Origin: Gremmenia infestans
Lineage: Eukaryota > Ascomycota > Leotiomycetes > Helotiales > Hamatocanthoscyphaceae
DNA length: 64,000 nucleotides
Reading direction: 5' to 3'
NCBI GenBank assembly: GCA_032629725.1
Contig: JAFEVB010000031.1
Coordinates: 124,001 to 188,000 of the forward strand
Shown here: positions 45,379 to 56,800 of the stretch, piece by piece
How the letters are laid out: each line of letters opens with the position of its first letter
Numbering within the stretch: the stretch's first letter is position 1
Position numbers and translations under genes: made by a program
Notes under the pieces: generated by a model
Databases searched by the model: none
What the model was told of the DNA's origin: nothing
Seen by the model: only the letters and a program-made list of their open reading frames with translations

Positions 45379-45957
45379 CTACGTCTCCACAATCGTTCGA
45401 CGCCAGACCATGCCCAGTCGCTGGAAAAACGCGAATAGAGAGTCCTTCGTCACATATCCTCTGTATGTGGATTGCCACCAAGCCGCAAAACTTCCTGTAA
45501 CACCGATCAATATACGTTCGCAGCTTGACAAGGAAGTATATATCCTACCTTCAACAGGACCAAGTTCAGCAAACCCCAGAGCCTCGAGAACCCACGGCAT
45601 CAGGATGACCAGAATCCCGACTGCGATCACTGCACAAAAGTATGGATGGTCCTGCGCAAACCCAGTAGCCTCGGCGATTGCTTTGCTGGATGCTTCAGCC
45701 ATGGTTTTGCCCATCTTAGCACCCTGCTTCAAGGCATTCTCAATCCCGCCTAGAATCCTTTTCGCGATGTTTTCGGTCCATCTGCGGGCTCCTACAATGT
45801 CCTGGACGCTCTTCCTGAGGTGTTCACCCCCTTCGTTTGCATTGAATAGAGCTCTTAGGACATCTGCGGCCACGGCATTTTCATCAGAGGTAGTATCAAC
45901 CTTGTTGTAATCGGCACCGAAGAGACACTCGTAGATTGATTGGGTTATGGAAGCCAT
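45379..45957 (-). CDS. IFI6/ISG12-like small membrane protein
   Basis: Exons 45957-45549 and 45494-45379; 174 residues. The intron (45548-45495, 54 bp) is a multiple of three without a stop, so the unspliced frame is also open, but splicing joins LGPVEG to SFAAWWQSTYRGYV, the conserved order. N-terminal half helical (VRAL, IVGARRWTENIAKRI), then a hydrophobic block HPYFCAVIAVGILVILMPWVLEALGF and the closing DSLFAFFQRLGMVW. The fold is that of the interferon-induced 6-16/ISG12 family, widespread in ascomycetes with unknown role. Confidence 0.85.
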   Translation of the reverse strand: MASITQSIYECLFGADYNKVDTTSDENAVAADVLRALFNANEGGEHLRKSVQDIVGARRWTENIAKRILGGIENALKQGAKMGKTMAEASSKAIAEATGFAQDHPYFCAVIAVGILVILMPWVLEALGFAELGPVEGRIYTSLSSCERILIGVTGSFAAWWQSTYRGYVTKDSLFAFFQRLGMVWRRTIVET

Positions 45958-46737
45958 TTTCCTGTGAAGACGTTGAGCGGATGGGGAGCTGTTCTTGGTA
46001 GGACTTGTGGGCTGAAGAGAGTAGTTGAGTTTCCAGTTCCTCCGGGAACATACGTACCGTACTTCTGTAGGTAAGGACGAGCCGTGCTGAAAACCCCCTA
46101 CTGTTCTGAGAAATGCAACAGGTGCAATTGGCCGAAAACATTACTGTATGTTGTGTAACCGTAACTCTTAGTTATCAACCAATAGCTAAACGACACAAAG
46201 CCATGCATGGTTTGACAAGAAGCTTCGCAATTGCCACGATTGCTATCGATTGGCCTAGATTGATGACTAATGATTAGGTCCGAGGCACCTCGCCATCGCT
46301 ATGTTATAATATCTCGGGGTCCCAGCCAGAAAAAGAGGACGACACGAGCAAATTTTGGAGTGACACTTGCACAAATGTGCTCGCTTATCGCAACAACCTC
46401 TTTCTCGCGAGGCTGTTGGCTTTGAAGCACCTAATCGATTTGAGTTATTCGGAAAAGAACAAAAAGCCATCGATCAAACACTGCTGATCAAGAGATCGAC
46501 ACAAACGGGTATGTGGAGATATAATATATAGAGACGAATACCACCCAGCACTCCATCCATGTATATACAGCTAACAAAACTCCTCGGGGATCAGATCGTT
46601 CAAAATAAATCCATCAAAATGCAACCCATCTATATCCACTAAACTCCTGCTTTAAATACTAGGGCTGTCCACACGCTCAGTATAAACCATATCACCAATA
46701 CGACCATGCCTCATTCCAATGTATTTCTCCAGACGTG
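45958..46737. other. Intergenic, 780 bp
   Basis: Upstream of the IFI6-like gene and downstream of the small membrane protein gene. Nothing else recognised. Confidence 0.5.
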
Positions 46738-47258
46738 TTATGAACAGTCTATGCCCCTAACACGACGTGCATCGGAACCGTCCATAATATCGGGATCAGC
46801 TTTGTGAGGAGCTTTGACGCTTGCGGACGTACTTGACCCAGCGGTGGGTGATGTGCTTTTATTTCGGACTGCTGGAGGAGGGGTATCATTGCCGACATCT
46901 CCAATGCCCAGAGCTGATTGAAGGATAGACTCGACTTGTGCCGTCACGAAGTCGTGCATCATGGACTTGGAACTTGATGGTAGTTCGGAAGAAGAATCGC
47001 TCGAGGAAGCAGAAGCGGTGCGACTAGAAGTATGTGGAAGAATGATACCGACGACATGTTCGTCTGTCGAATTGAGTTAGTGGGGAGACTTGGCTTTGGA
47101 TGAGAGGCAGGGAGACACTGACCATCAACTACTCTGACCGGCTGCCGGTACGCTCGCCAAATAAAGGCAATGCTCACAATAACCATAATGACTCGATACA
47201 CGACAGTGGCAATGACATCGGGTGTCCACACCTGGGATGGGTCTAGGAGTGGAGGCAT
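46738..47258 (-). CDS. Small single-pass membrane protein, unknown function
   Basis: Exons 47258-47123 and 47063-46738; 153 residues. The intron (GTCAGT donor, GACAG acceptor, 59 bp) joins RVVD to DEHVVGIILPHTSS and makes one frame from two. Start at MPPLLDPSQVWTPDV. One membrane segment at about residues 13-32 (VIATVVYRVIMVIVSIAFIW), then a Ser-rich tail with a short helical part (MMHDFVTAQVESILQSALG). I do not recognise the family. Confidence 0.65.
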
Positions 47259-48337
47259 GATAGGAATGTTTCGCGGGCAAGGCTGGGATAGAAAGCTATC
47301 TGAAAGACTTTGTTTAGGAATAGCAAGGAAGCAAGTAAAGAATACCACAGAAAGCTGAAGAAGGAGGTTTAAGATGGGAGAGCATGGCTATTTGTATATT
47401 GTTCTACTGAGAACAAGTCGCCGCGTTGGCAGATTACTGCTCTGCTTTCGTGAAGTTGAGAGCATCGCCAGCACGGCGACGCAAAAAACTCGATAATCAT
47501 TTCGAATTCAAGGCGACGCACCCTAGAGACAGGACCTGGTAGACCCCAAGCTGGTTGAGCGCTCCTGCCTGGCTTGAGTGACTGGGTTCTGGGTATAATT
47601 TTATTTGGCAGCATCGCCGTGTTTTGTTTGCGCATTCAAATTCCGATGAAGTATAAATTGCATCGCCTTGTTCAGTTTGACGAATTCATGCCTGTTCGTG
47701 AAAGACCTGTTGTGCGTTACATAGTCGTTGACTTGCATACGTACTGCAGTAATGATGGGCCCTCCTATTCGCTGGGCTTGCATCGCCTCGTAAATTCCAA
47801 GCCATCATGCAGTACACCCTTGTCGTGCTGGAGTGATCCGGGAGAACAATTTACAGTAGAGGCTTGCATCGCCTTGAAGCCCAATACACTCTCAGGTTTC
47901 CCTATCTGGCTACATAGTGCATCGTGAGCCGTGCATCGTGAGCCTGCATCGTGAGCCTGCATCGTGCGCCGGTGGAAGCCCTCTAGCTCTGTCATGCCGA
48001 TCATTTGGTACATGACTCGTGCTCCAGAACCCAAAAGGCTGCATAGTCAATCACCCTAGGCAGCTACTGTAACACATAACCTCTCAGGCTCAGCCCCACT
48101 GCAAGATGGCGGGGCTTCTTTTCAATATCAAGGCGATGTATTCCCTCCTTTTAAACAAGACATCGCCTGACTAATTCGCGAAGTGTTCTTAAGGTACGCG
48201 AATGATATCATAGCCTTGCCTGCGCTCTGCACGGTGTGTAGCTGTTCAAAGCCGTCAACACGTTACACTTCCAATCTTTTCGAAGACATTAACTACATTT
48301 TGAAATCGACGGATTGGAGAATCAATACCATCTCAAG
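47259..48337. promoter_or_regulatory. Divergent intergenic region with GCATCGCC motifs
   Basis: 1.1 kb upstream of both the small membrane protein gene and the zinc-finger gene. It holds repeated GCATCGCC motifs (near 47464, 47612, 47661, 47780, 47869, and as ACATCGCC or reverse complement near 48133 and 48161) and a four-copy 13 bp repeat at 47918-47970. Confidence 0.6.
47918..47970. repeat. 13 bp tandem repeat, TGCATCGTGAGCC
   Basis: Copies at 47918, 47932, 47945 and (one change, TGCATCGTGCGCC) 47958. Confidence 0.9.
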
Positions 48338-50104
48338 ATGTCTTTTCCTTATGTAGAGTGAGTCAACATCGGCTCGGGTCATCAACTTGCAAAATATGTG
48401 ACTGACGGTACTTCTAGGTATGATGGCACCGCGCCCGCTAGGCTCCATAATGTTTTTCACCAGGCAATTGAATTTAGAACGAATGCGACAGAGTACGATG
48501 AAGACTTTGAGAGAATGATCAGAACTTTAAAATTTCCAACAAACATGTCGTGGGTCCAGATCCAGGAGATAAAGCAGATGCGTTTGGAAGATGTTATCCA
48601 GAATATTTCCAATATAATGGACCTTTGTCCTCTAGAGAGTACCTTGAGGCCGATGCTTGCGACTTTAAAATGGAGCGTTGGGACACTTGCGGTTTTTTTG
48701 TATACACAAAACGAACGCTTGCGCGAGCAGCCCCAAAGCAACTCAAATAGAAAGATCGACCACCAAAAGCAACAACATGCCCCGAATGAAGAAATAATAG
48801 GGGCGCAAGTCGGAGTCACCACGACTGGTAGCGAGCACGACATGGAATCACTGGATGTCATAGTTGGGGGAGATGAGGTCGAGCATCAGAGTTCGCCCTT
48901 GCCGCGCCAAATCCAAAGTGCAGGGCTAGGGCACAAGCTTCAGTCGCCTCCGATGGTATCGAGTGCCAGCATCGGTACCCAGCGAGATGTGTTTGCCGCC
49001 AGTGTTGGCCCTCAAAATACACAAGCACTCTTTGATGGCCAGAAAAAAGCTGCCAGACATCGATGCAGAGTTTGCGAAAAAAGCTTCACTCGCGCAACAA
49101 CTCTTCGTGAACACGTTCGTAGCCATGACAACGATCGACAGTATGACTGTGCTTCGTGCTCGAAATCTTTTGTGAGATTGAAAGACATGAAGCGCCACGA
49201 AGCAACTCATTCAGGATCCAAGCCATACGCTTGTATTGGCCAAACCTTTGGCGCAGACTGGGGATGTGGACACAAATTTGCACGGGAAGATGGACTATTG
49301 GCGCACTTCCGTACAAAAGCCGGTTGGGGGTGTATAAAGGCTCTCAGGGCAGGTACTATTGATGATTTCATCAACAACCAGATCAATTCCCCAATCGTCG
49401 CTTATCAGTGCGAAACCTTGATAAAAGATTTCCTGCAGGTGAAGGAGAACGTTGAACACAGCAGGTCACGAGCTAGTCACACTTCTGAATGTGGAAGCTC
49501 ATTTCCCACTCTCCAAAGTTTCAAGTCTCACCTCGAGTCGGATGAGGGCATGAAATGCCTCAAATCGCTAGTTGTGCAGCACACAATGTACAATACTCGA
49601 AGGACAGCCTCGAGCTCACCACAGAGGGAAGGTCGGAGTTCTGTCGTTGAAAACCGAGAAAGAAGTTTAATAACAACAGATAATACAGCCGAACAGGAAG
49701 GATTGAAAGACCTACGCGAGGGCTCCGTCAGCAATGTCGATAGCGGTGACGAGTCAGAATACTGCGAGTGGGAGATACTTAGTTACCATTTACAAAGAGA
49801 CGTCCAAGTCCTTACTCTACTTCTCAGCAAACCAGGCGTATTCAAAGACACAAACAACGAACTGAAGTTCCGCCTGGCAACGGGGGAGAATGAATACATC
49901 TGGACATGTGAGGCTCCGCAAATTGATCAGAACAAGTTGAAACTCAGACTCCCTAGCCTCTGCGAGATTGAATCTGCTACTTCACTGCGTTGGGCTTTCT
50001 ACTGGTCTACACTTCACATCATAACACCAGATTCACAGCAGTGGCACACGCTTGGATGGGTCGTTTATGACAACAAGGGGGTGAGACACGCGTCTTTCTA
50101 CTAG
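48338..50104 (+). CDS. C2H2 zinc-finger protein
   Basis: Exons 48338-48357 and 48418-50104 (intron 60 bp, GTGAGT...CTAG); 568 residues, N-terminus MSFPYVEYDG. Two classical C2H2 fingers at about residues 222-245 (RCRVCEKSFTRATTLREHVRSH) and 250-272 (YDCASCSKSFVRLKDMKRHEATH), then a longer third Cys/His unit (CGHKFAREDGLLAHF). Most likely a nuclear DNA-binding regulator. The rest is low in recognisable domains; the C-terminus (last 120 residues) looks folded. Target genes unknown; the region just upstream has the repeated GCATCGCC motif, so autoregulation can be asked. Confidence 0.85.
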
Positions 50105-50489
50105 TTAAGATATTGAATAGGATGAAGACGAACCCCTTCTTAGAAGGGAATGTGAAAAAACAGAGCGTGAAGGCTAGGTCTCGAGATATGAAAGTGGCAA
50201 AGTTGTTGGAGAAGGAGAAGAGGAGAAATTGACCGTTTGCACTTGCAAGGCACTACTTCACAGCGCTAACCTGTTTTGGACTCAGGATGCAAAGCGAAGG
50301 GGCAAGGGAGGGCAAGTGCAAACAACATCGTTTGGTTTGAAGCTAGGCAGGCACTTATCTATTATACACCTACAATTCCCCCGCTCAGCCGACCACTCTC
50401 ATAATTCCCTGCAACCTTCCTCGCTTTTGGATATCTCTGCCAAAAATGAAAAAAAAAGCATCACTTTTCCACCAACACAAGCAACAAAA
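50105..50489. other. Intergenic between convergent genes
   Basis: 385 bp between the zinc-finger gene and the ChAP gene; both terminators should lie here. Confidence 0.5.
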
Positions 50490-52860
50490 TTAGCCCTCGG
50501 TACCACTGCTTCTAAATGTCGCGCAGAGCGCCGCATAATGATGCGTCAAATCCAGCACATTCTGTGGGAGACTAGTAGCTTGAATGATACTCCTGACTTT
50601 GACCGCACCCTCGTCCTCGATTAGCGTACGAATCGTATATAGCAACTCAGGGCTAAATTCCGAATACCAGCGATACTGCCACGTGACCAAACGAATAACA
50701 CTAGCAATCGTGTCGCGCGTATTCTTCTCCTTCTCCACGTCACCAAGAATACCAGTGAGGGCTTTGGGCGAAAAGCGGATAGCGAGACAAGCGCGGTAGG
50801 CTTCGGCGGCTTCAGCTTGGTGGTGGAGGCGTTCGGCGAGGGCGCCGAGGATTTCCCATTCTTCGGCAGACTTTTTGTATTGCATGGATTGGGCGCGATA
50901 TTGTGCCATCTCGGTACGCCAAATTGTGTAGATGCGCAGGTCTTCGTAGAGGACCATGAAAAGGCTGTCGAGCCAGCGTTCGCAGAGGCGTTTGTTGTTG
51001 AAGCGGGATAGCTGCTCTTCTGTTGCTTCGGACTGGGATATGTTAGTACGTGCATTGGCGAAATAGGACTCGCTACCGACATCTTCATTTCCACCCTTAA
51101 CTTCCTCGGGTGTCACCGTGTGCGGTGGCTTCTCCACAGACTCGTCTGCCACGGATCCTCGCACCCCGTTCTCAGCGATCAAGGTTGGCGCCGTTGAATC
51201 ACCATTGGTGCTCTTCTCATCATTGACGCTTTTTCCATCGTCGGTATGATCATCGCCGTTTACTGGAGGACCTGGACTGCCTCTCAGTACATCGGTGCTT
51301 GGATTGCGCTTGGTTGTGTCACCTTGTTGACCAACTGGTGGCTGTTTCTCGCTGCGGTACTCCTCTTCCATGACAAATACGTTACTTCGGATCTTCAACA
51401 ACTGATCCCATCCAATCTTCGCGGTCATTTCCGTCAAAATGCTATACGCATGCTTGAATGTTCCCTTATATCCAGCAGCTCGTAGACTTAGTAAGCTAGG
51501 ATGAACTTGCTCTCCGTATTTCGATTCTGGTTCGCTGTCAATCTCGTCCAACCGAGTTTCGGGTAGGGTAGGTAAGAATATGTCCTTGGGTTCAGGCATA
51601 ATTGGCGCATCTTTATCCTGGTAGGTGAACATAGGACAAGAGTTCAGTGTAGTCAGTGCATTCTCCCAGTCCTCCATCGAGACATATACCTCTGCTAGTC
51701 TTGCCCATGTGCCAAATTCGCTGGGGGCAGCGACAGTGCTACGGTCTGCACATCCAAGCGACATCCGTAATCTCTCGTCCTTTAACTCAGGCGAGTTTGG
51801 GTTGAGAGCCTTCTTTTTCAAGAACTCTGATTGCGTATCAAGCATAACATAATCCATAGGAGATTGCTTTACTGACTCGTGTAGTACTCTGACTGCTTGA
51901 ACCTCTTCGTTGCCCATTAGGAGGACTTTTGCTAACAGTGATGAGACCTCAACATTTCGAGTCCGTAGCTTCTCAAAAAGATTGATGCCAGAAGCGAATC
52001 GCCCGGTAGTATAAAAGTATTTGAGGAGGCCAGCTGTGAGATGATTTGAAACATTGTTAGGAACTTGGACGATGGAATCAGACCCAAGTTGCCAGCCTAT
52101 AACCGTTAGTCCTGTGTATCGAGCTCAATGAAGGAAACCTACCCCTAAAGAACAATTGCTCGGCGGCCTGGAGAAATCTATGCTCTGTTTCTGTGTTTGT
52201 TACTGGGTTGAATCTCCGAACTCCCATTATCTTCCGAATAGTCTCTCCACTTCCATCGTCTGCGTATGAATACGCACGAAGTACGCTGCACAGGTATGTC
52301 TCTAACCATAATTCGTCCGAAGCTGATCTCTTCTCCCCCCGCTCATCAATGCAATAACTATCAACGGTTCCGGGTATTGTAACATGAACGCGCATATCGA
52401 GTCTTGAAAAGGCATTGTAGCAGCTAGAAAGAAAAGCATCAGTAATTCGTTCATCAGAAGAAAGTGCGCCACCTACCAATAGACTCCTTCCACAATTTTT
52501 GTTGTAGATTGGTGAGTCTCTTTGTATGTGAGGGTATTTATATAGGCTGCCAGACTTGCTGACGACGAGGCATCGACGCCAGTAACATGGTGGTAGACTC
52601 CAATCTACAGGTCTTTTAGAATGCATTCCGATTCCACTATCAAAACTCAGCGTACCTGCTTCCCTGGATTCCTTGGGGCTTGTTTGATCAGTTGAACCAA
52701 ATCTGGAGGGCCCGATTCTCGGAGCGCAATTAGGACTTCTGTTCGCGCATCGATAGATTCGTGTAGGATTTCCTCTGTGAGCCTGGAAGAAATCGATTAG
52801 CTGATGCTCCCAAGGACAGAGAGACATGACAGCGTACTCCGGGACAGCTGGCGCAACCAT
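50490..52860 (-). CDS. ChAPs family exomer subunit (Bch1/Bud7/Chs6 type)
   Basis: Exons 52860-52838, 52782-52656, 52604-52477, 52423-52143, 52096-50490; 721 residues. The exomer carries cargo such as chitin synthase from the trans-Golgi to the plasma membrane with Arf1. The introns were placed to restore conserved runs: RESGPPDLVQL, then IGVYHHVTGVDASSSASLA, then YCCYNAFSRLD, then LCSVLRAYSYADDGSGE, and LFFRGWQLG. Downstream are the TPR-like repeats (EFGTWARLAEVYVSMEDWEN, NSCPMFTYQDKDAP), VFVMEEEYR, a variable charged loop, and NKRLCERWLDSLFMVLYEDL. Length fits the family. It is divergent from HIR3 with 0.98 kb between. Confidence 0.93.
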
Positions 52861-53842
52861 CTTGCGGATCTTTCTTGGGACTTAAAAGTGGCAGAATCCG
52901 TTAATAGAGAGGCACGGTATGGTTAGAAGCAGACAAGCTGCAGCACGCACATGGAATGTCAATGGCGACAGAAAGGAGGTGGTTGTTGAGTATCTGCACT
53001 GCAGTAGGGATAAGCTCACAACACCAAAATACGGCAGTGGAAATGGACGACAGTTACTTCCGCCAAGGCAAGGATCTGAAATGCCGCTAACTTCAGCCTT
53101 GCCACGCCACGCCACGTGCTACGATCCATGTTCACGTCCATTCAAAATAAGTTGGGAGTATTTTAAAGATAGACTCACCAAGAAATAAATAAAATTGCTT
53201 TGATTCTAGGGAAGAACATTTATTAAAAAGTGCTTAGATTAACAGCCTACGAACTATGAAAAGTACTCGATATATATGGCCTAGCTGCAGGTCTACTTAC
53301 TAGAAAAAACCATTAATATCTCGGCCTCTTTTTGAATTCTGGCAAATTTTGTTATTGAAATGTCTGTGTTTTGGCTATCATTTAAGTTCTGTATACACAG
53401 CTTCAAAGAAAGCCCTGGAGTATCAACCAGTGCCGGATGAATATGGCGTATATGGCGGCGGCGGCTATATTAGCATGGATCAAGAGGGGAATTGGCGCGC
53501 GGCAGTTGAAGTCGGAGCCAGAAACCTCCGATGTGGCCTAAAATAAGGAAGTCAGTTGTGAAGTTGCAACGCCTCAGCCTTTCAATGTTGTGATCCGTGT
53601 ACAGAATCGTTTTCGTGTATGAACCGCCTATTTGGTTTCTTCACGTCTGACGACTCATGGCGACAATTCGTGGATCCCAGACACCATCCTGACTGTAGTC
53701 CCCGACCCCTCCTGTCGCCAGTGCATTGATACCGCGACGAGCATTCGTTCAATATATCTCGTTGCTGATTCACGCCCGCCCCGTGTTCCAGCTGACACTG
53801 CATTGACTTTGGTCGAATCCTAAACTTCACACCGGCAGCAAA
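52861..53842. promoter_or_regulatory. Bidirectional intergenic region, ChAP / HIR3
   Basis: 982 bp between divergent housekeeping genes; both promoters should be here. A short ORF at 53349-53546 has no family features. Confidence 0.5.
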
Positions 53843-56800
53843 ATGGTGATATGTCTGCATTTGATCCTAATTTACGACCTGCTGACTTTGGCCATAGGCT
53901 TCTTTTACTGCCCTCAATATTGAGCCCGATGACAATCCCGACGATGAAATCGATAATACGAAGGAACTACAGGTGCGCCTGATTGTGCCCTGCATACAAG
54001 AATTATGCTGATACCCGTCGCAGATAGAGGATGCCCTCAAGCTATACCAAGTAGCTCTGAAACTACACTCCCAAGGCCCAGCTCTATATGCAGAAGCTGC
54101 AGACGCCTACACGAATCTTTTCAACTCCGAAATCTTTAAATACCCAGAAAGCGTTACCGAATTTACACGAATAGACCAAAATCCGGAGCTCGAGCTTGCA
54201 GATACTTCCTTCGGACTTGCTCTCGATGGGGGAGGAGGTGCAGATGAAATCCCAAGTACTCTACCCCAAATACTATACTTGTCTTACAAGAACCATGGGC
54301 AATTTATCTTGGACTGTGTTAAGAGTCAGTTAAGACACCCGGATACCAATGTACAACAAGTTGTGAACAAATCCGCACTCGATTATCAAGCAAGAGCTGC
54401 CCTAGACAACTTCTCCCTCGCGTTAGTCAGTGATGAATCGGATACCGAACTATGGCGTCGTACGGCCCGTGTAGCATCTATGCTGGGAAGCAGAAGAATT
54501 TCTAGGTACTGTCTGGAGGGTGCGGTGGAAGTAGACGATGACCCAACCGTGGCTGAAGTCGACCCCTCATCTCTCGAAGAGGGTTTCGCCGGCGAGCAGT
54601 TGAAAGAGAACCTCGAAGTGTTGTCTGATGAAACTGCATTATCCCACCCTATCATGGGGCCATTTCTGAAGAAGACCATGCCTCCTTTCTTGACTAAGGT
54701 CATGGATCTTTATCCATTCTTACCAGACAGTACCAAATTCCTCAATCGCGAGACGCCGGATGGTGAAGTTCCTCGAATCGAGGAAACCCGCTCTGTCTTC
54801 CCAACCCAGCAAAGAACTTGGACTTCAATTGGAGATGCTTTATGCGGTGCGTTCATGTCACCTTTAGGACTTACAGGGACGGGGATCGTGATTCTTGTAC
54901 CAGAAGAAACAGAAGAAGCTCCACCACAACCTACAGCACCCGAGGCTTCAGCAGAAGACCAAATTATGAAGGATATTGGCACTACGGAATCACCGACTGG
55001 TGAAAGCAGCGAAACTGCTATCGCCACTCCTGTCACGGCCAAGTCTGTTGAACCATCACTTGAAATAAACACTACCACTACTTCGGTACCTCTGGCTGAT
55101 GGGCCATCCGAAAAAACTGTTAATTTACCTACCCGGAAGCGATCCCAGTCTGCGGCTGGAATTCGTGAGACGCCGGAAGATGATAGTGGGACACAGAAGC
55201 GAAGTAAACGGATCCGGAATCGAGATAATACTGAGAGCTCCGTCGTTGATCCTACTACGAAGTATACCGAACAAATGAAAAACTTCGTTAGAGCAGATGA
55301 GGACGTGTTCGATTTTGTCAATGGCATACTTTCTAGAATTGGTGTTGAGGATCTAGGCACATTCACGGACTTGCAAGCCGCGTTAGGAAATGATGATAAA
55401 TCAGACCGGGAAGAAGTTGTCACAAATCTTGCTGTAAGGGATTTGCGCGATACCTTGCGGACGTGGGATGACGGGAAAGCATCGACATTTCTGAATGGCA
55501 ACGCAGCCGATATTCTTGGCTCCTCGGCAGCAAGTGCGAATGCCGGCCTCGCAGCTTTCCTCGAATACTCCAAATCGGGAATTCAGAGGGCTAGTACCAT
55601 TCCACCATTTTCAGAAAGCGAAGGAGTATCGTTATTCGCAGCCAAGGTGCAGGCCAACTGGGCGCCTCTTCTAGACGTTATGTTTGACTGGCTTTGCATA
55701 ATCCTCATGTCATATCGAGGAACACTGTGGTCTGAAAACCTGAAGATTGCTGTTGTTCGTATCATTAGCTATGCAGATGCAGAAATCTTCACCTGGTTAA
55801 AGCAAGAGGTGGAACAGGCTCGCGTGAAAGAACTAAAGGCTGGAGATTTGGCACAATTGGAGGACATGACGCAAACTCTTTTCGAACTTCACCTTGACAT
55901 ATACACTCGAATCACAAATCCCAACAGCATTGTCAATTATGAAACACGCATTATGACGAAGGAGCGGGTGGACCGTTGGGCCGATTTTACTGCGGATGTA
56001 GTGCAATCAAGGAACGCCAAACTGGACGACGTTCTCTCCCTAAGGTATCTTTGGGCCTCGGTCTTTTACGCCACCATGGGCGACAGCGTAGCCCGCGAAC
56101 ACAAAGTTCTGTGTTGGACAGATGTGCAGACCCTACTTCATGAGGCCGAGAAGCCGATGATTGAATTGCAGAATAACGCCATAATGCCAGAAATATCGGC
56201 CGAAGCAGCTGAGCGTGAAGTGTCTAGGCTTACCACAATGGATTTCTTCTACAACCTGTTCCAAGCCGACAGGTCAGACCCAGTGGCGATAATTGAGACT
56301 CTGGAGCCAGTTCTGGATCCTGAATCGGCATGCCAACCAGCAGAACTTAATGATGATACTGCGGCCAGTTCGGACACTGCTGACAATACACCAGCAACAC
56401 TACGCGATATGTGGAAGTTTTTGAAAACAGGAAGCACGCCCTTGCGCCTTTTCTTGTGGCAGCGACTACGGGAGGCATACGCAAGTATAGGCTATAATAC
56501 GAAGGTATTCTCTTGCAATTTGAAGAGCATCGAAATAATCGTTGGGGATCTGCGAACAGACGATTATGTCGAAAGCTCTGATGAGCCCCGCCGACACAAA
56601 TTGCTGACTTGGCTAAAAGCCTTGGATGATCTGTTGGTGAAGTCGCTCTCAACTGCTCTCAACGATGCTGCATTATGCTTTGAAATCATCGATGAGCGAC
56701 ACCTGAAAAGCACTTGTGCTGCTCTCGCTCAACTCAGTCGAGTTCTTCATTCGGCAGCTATATTTGATGACGAGATCAGGGTTGGGATGACCCAGCTGCC

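Noticed and set aside
54710..55573. 287-codon minus-strand ORF
   Set aside because: Lies inside HIR3 exon 3 and reads as low-complexity Ser/Val typical of an antisense frame.
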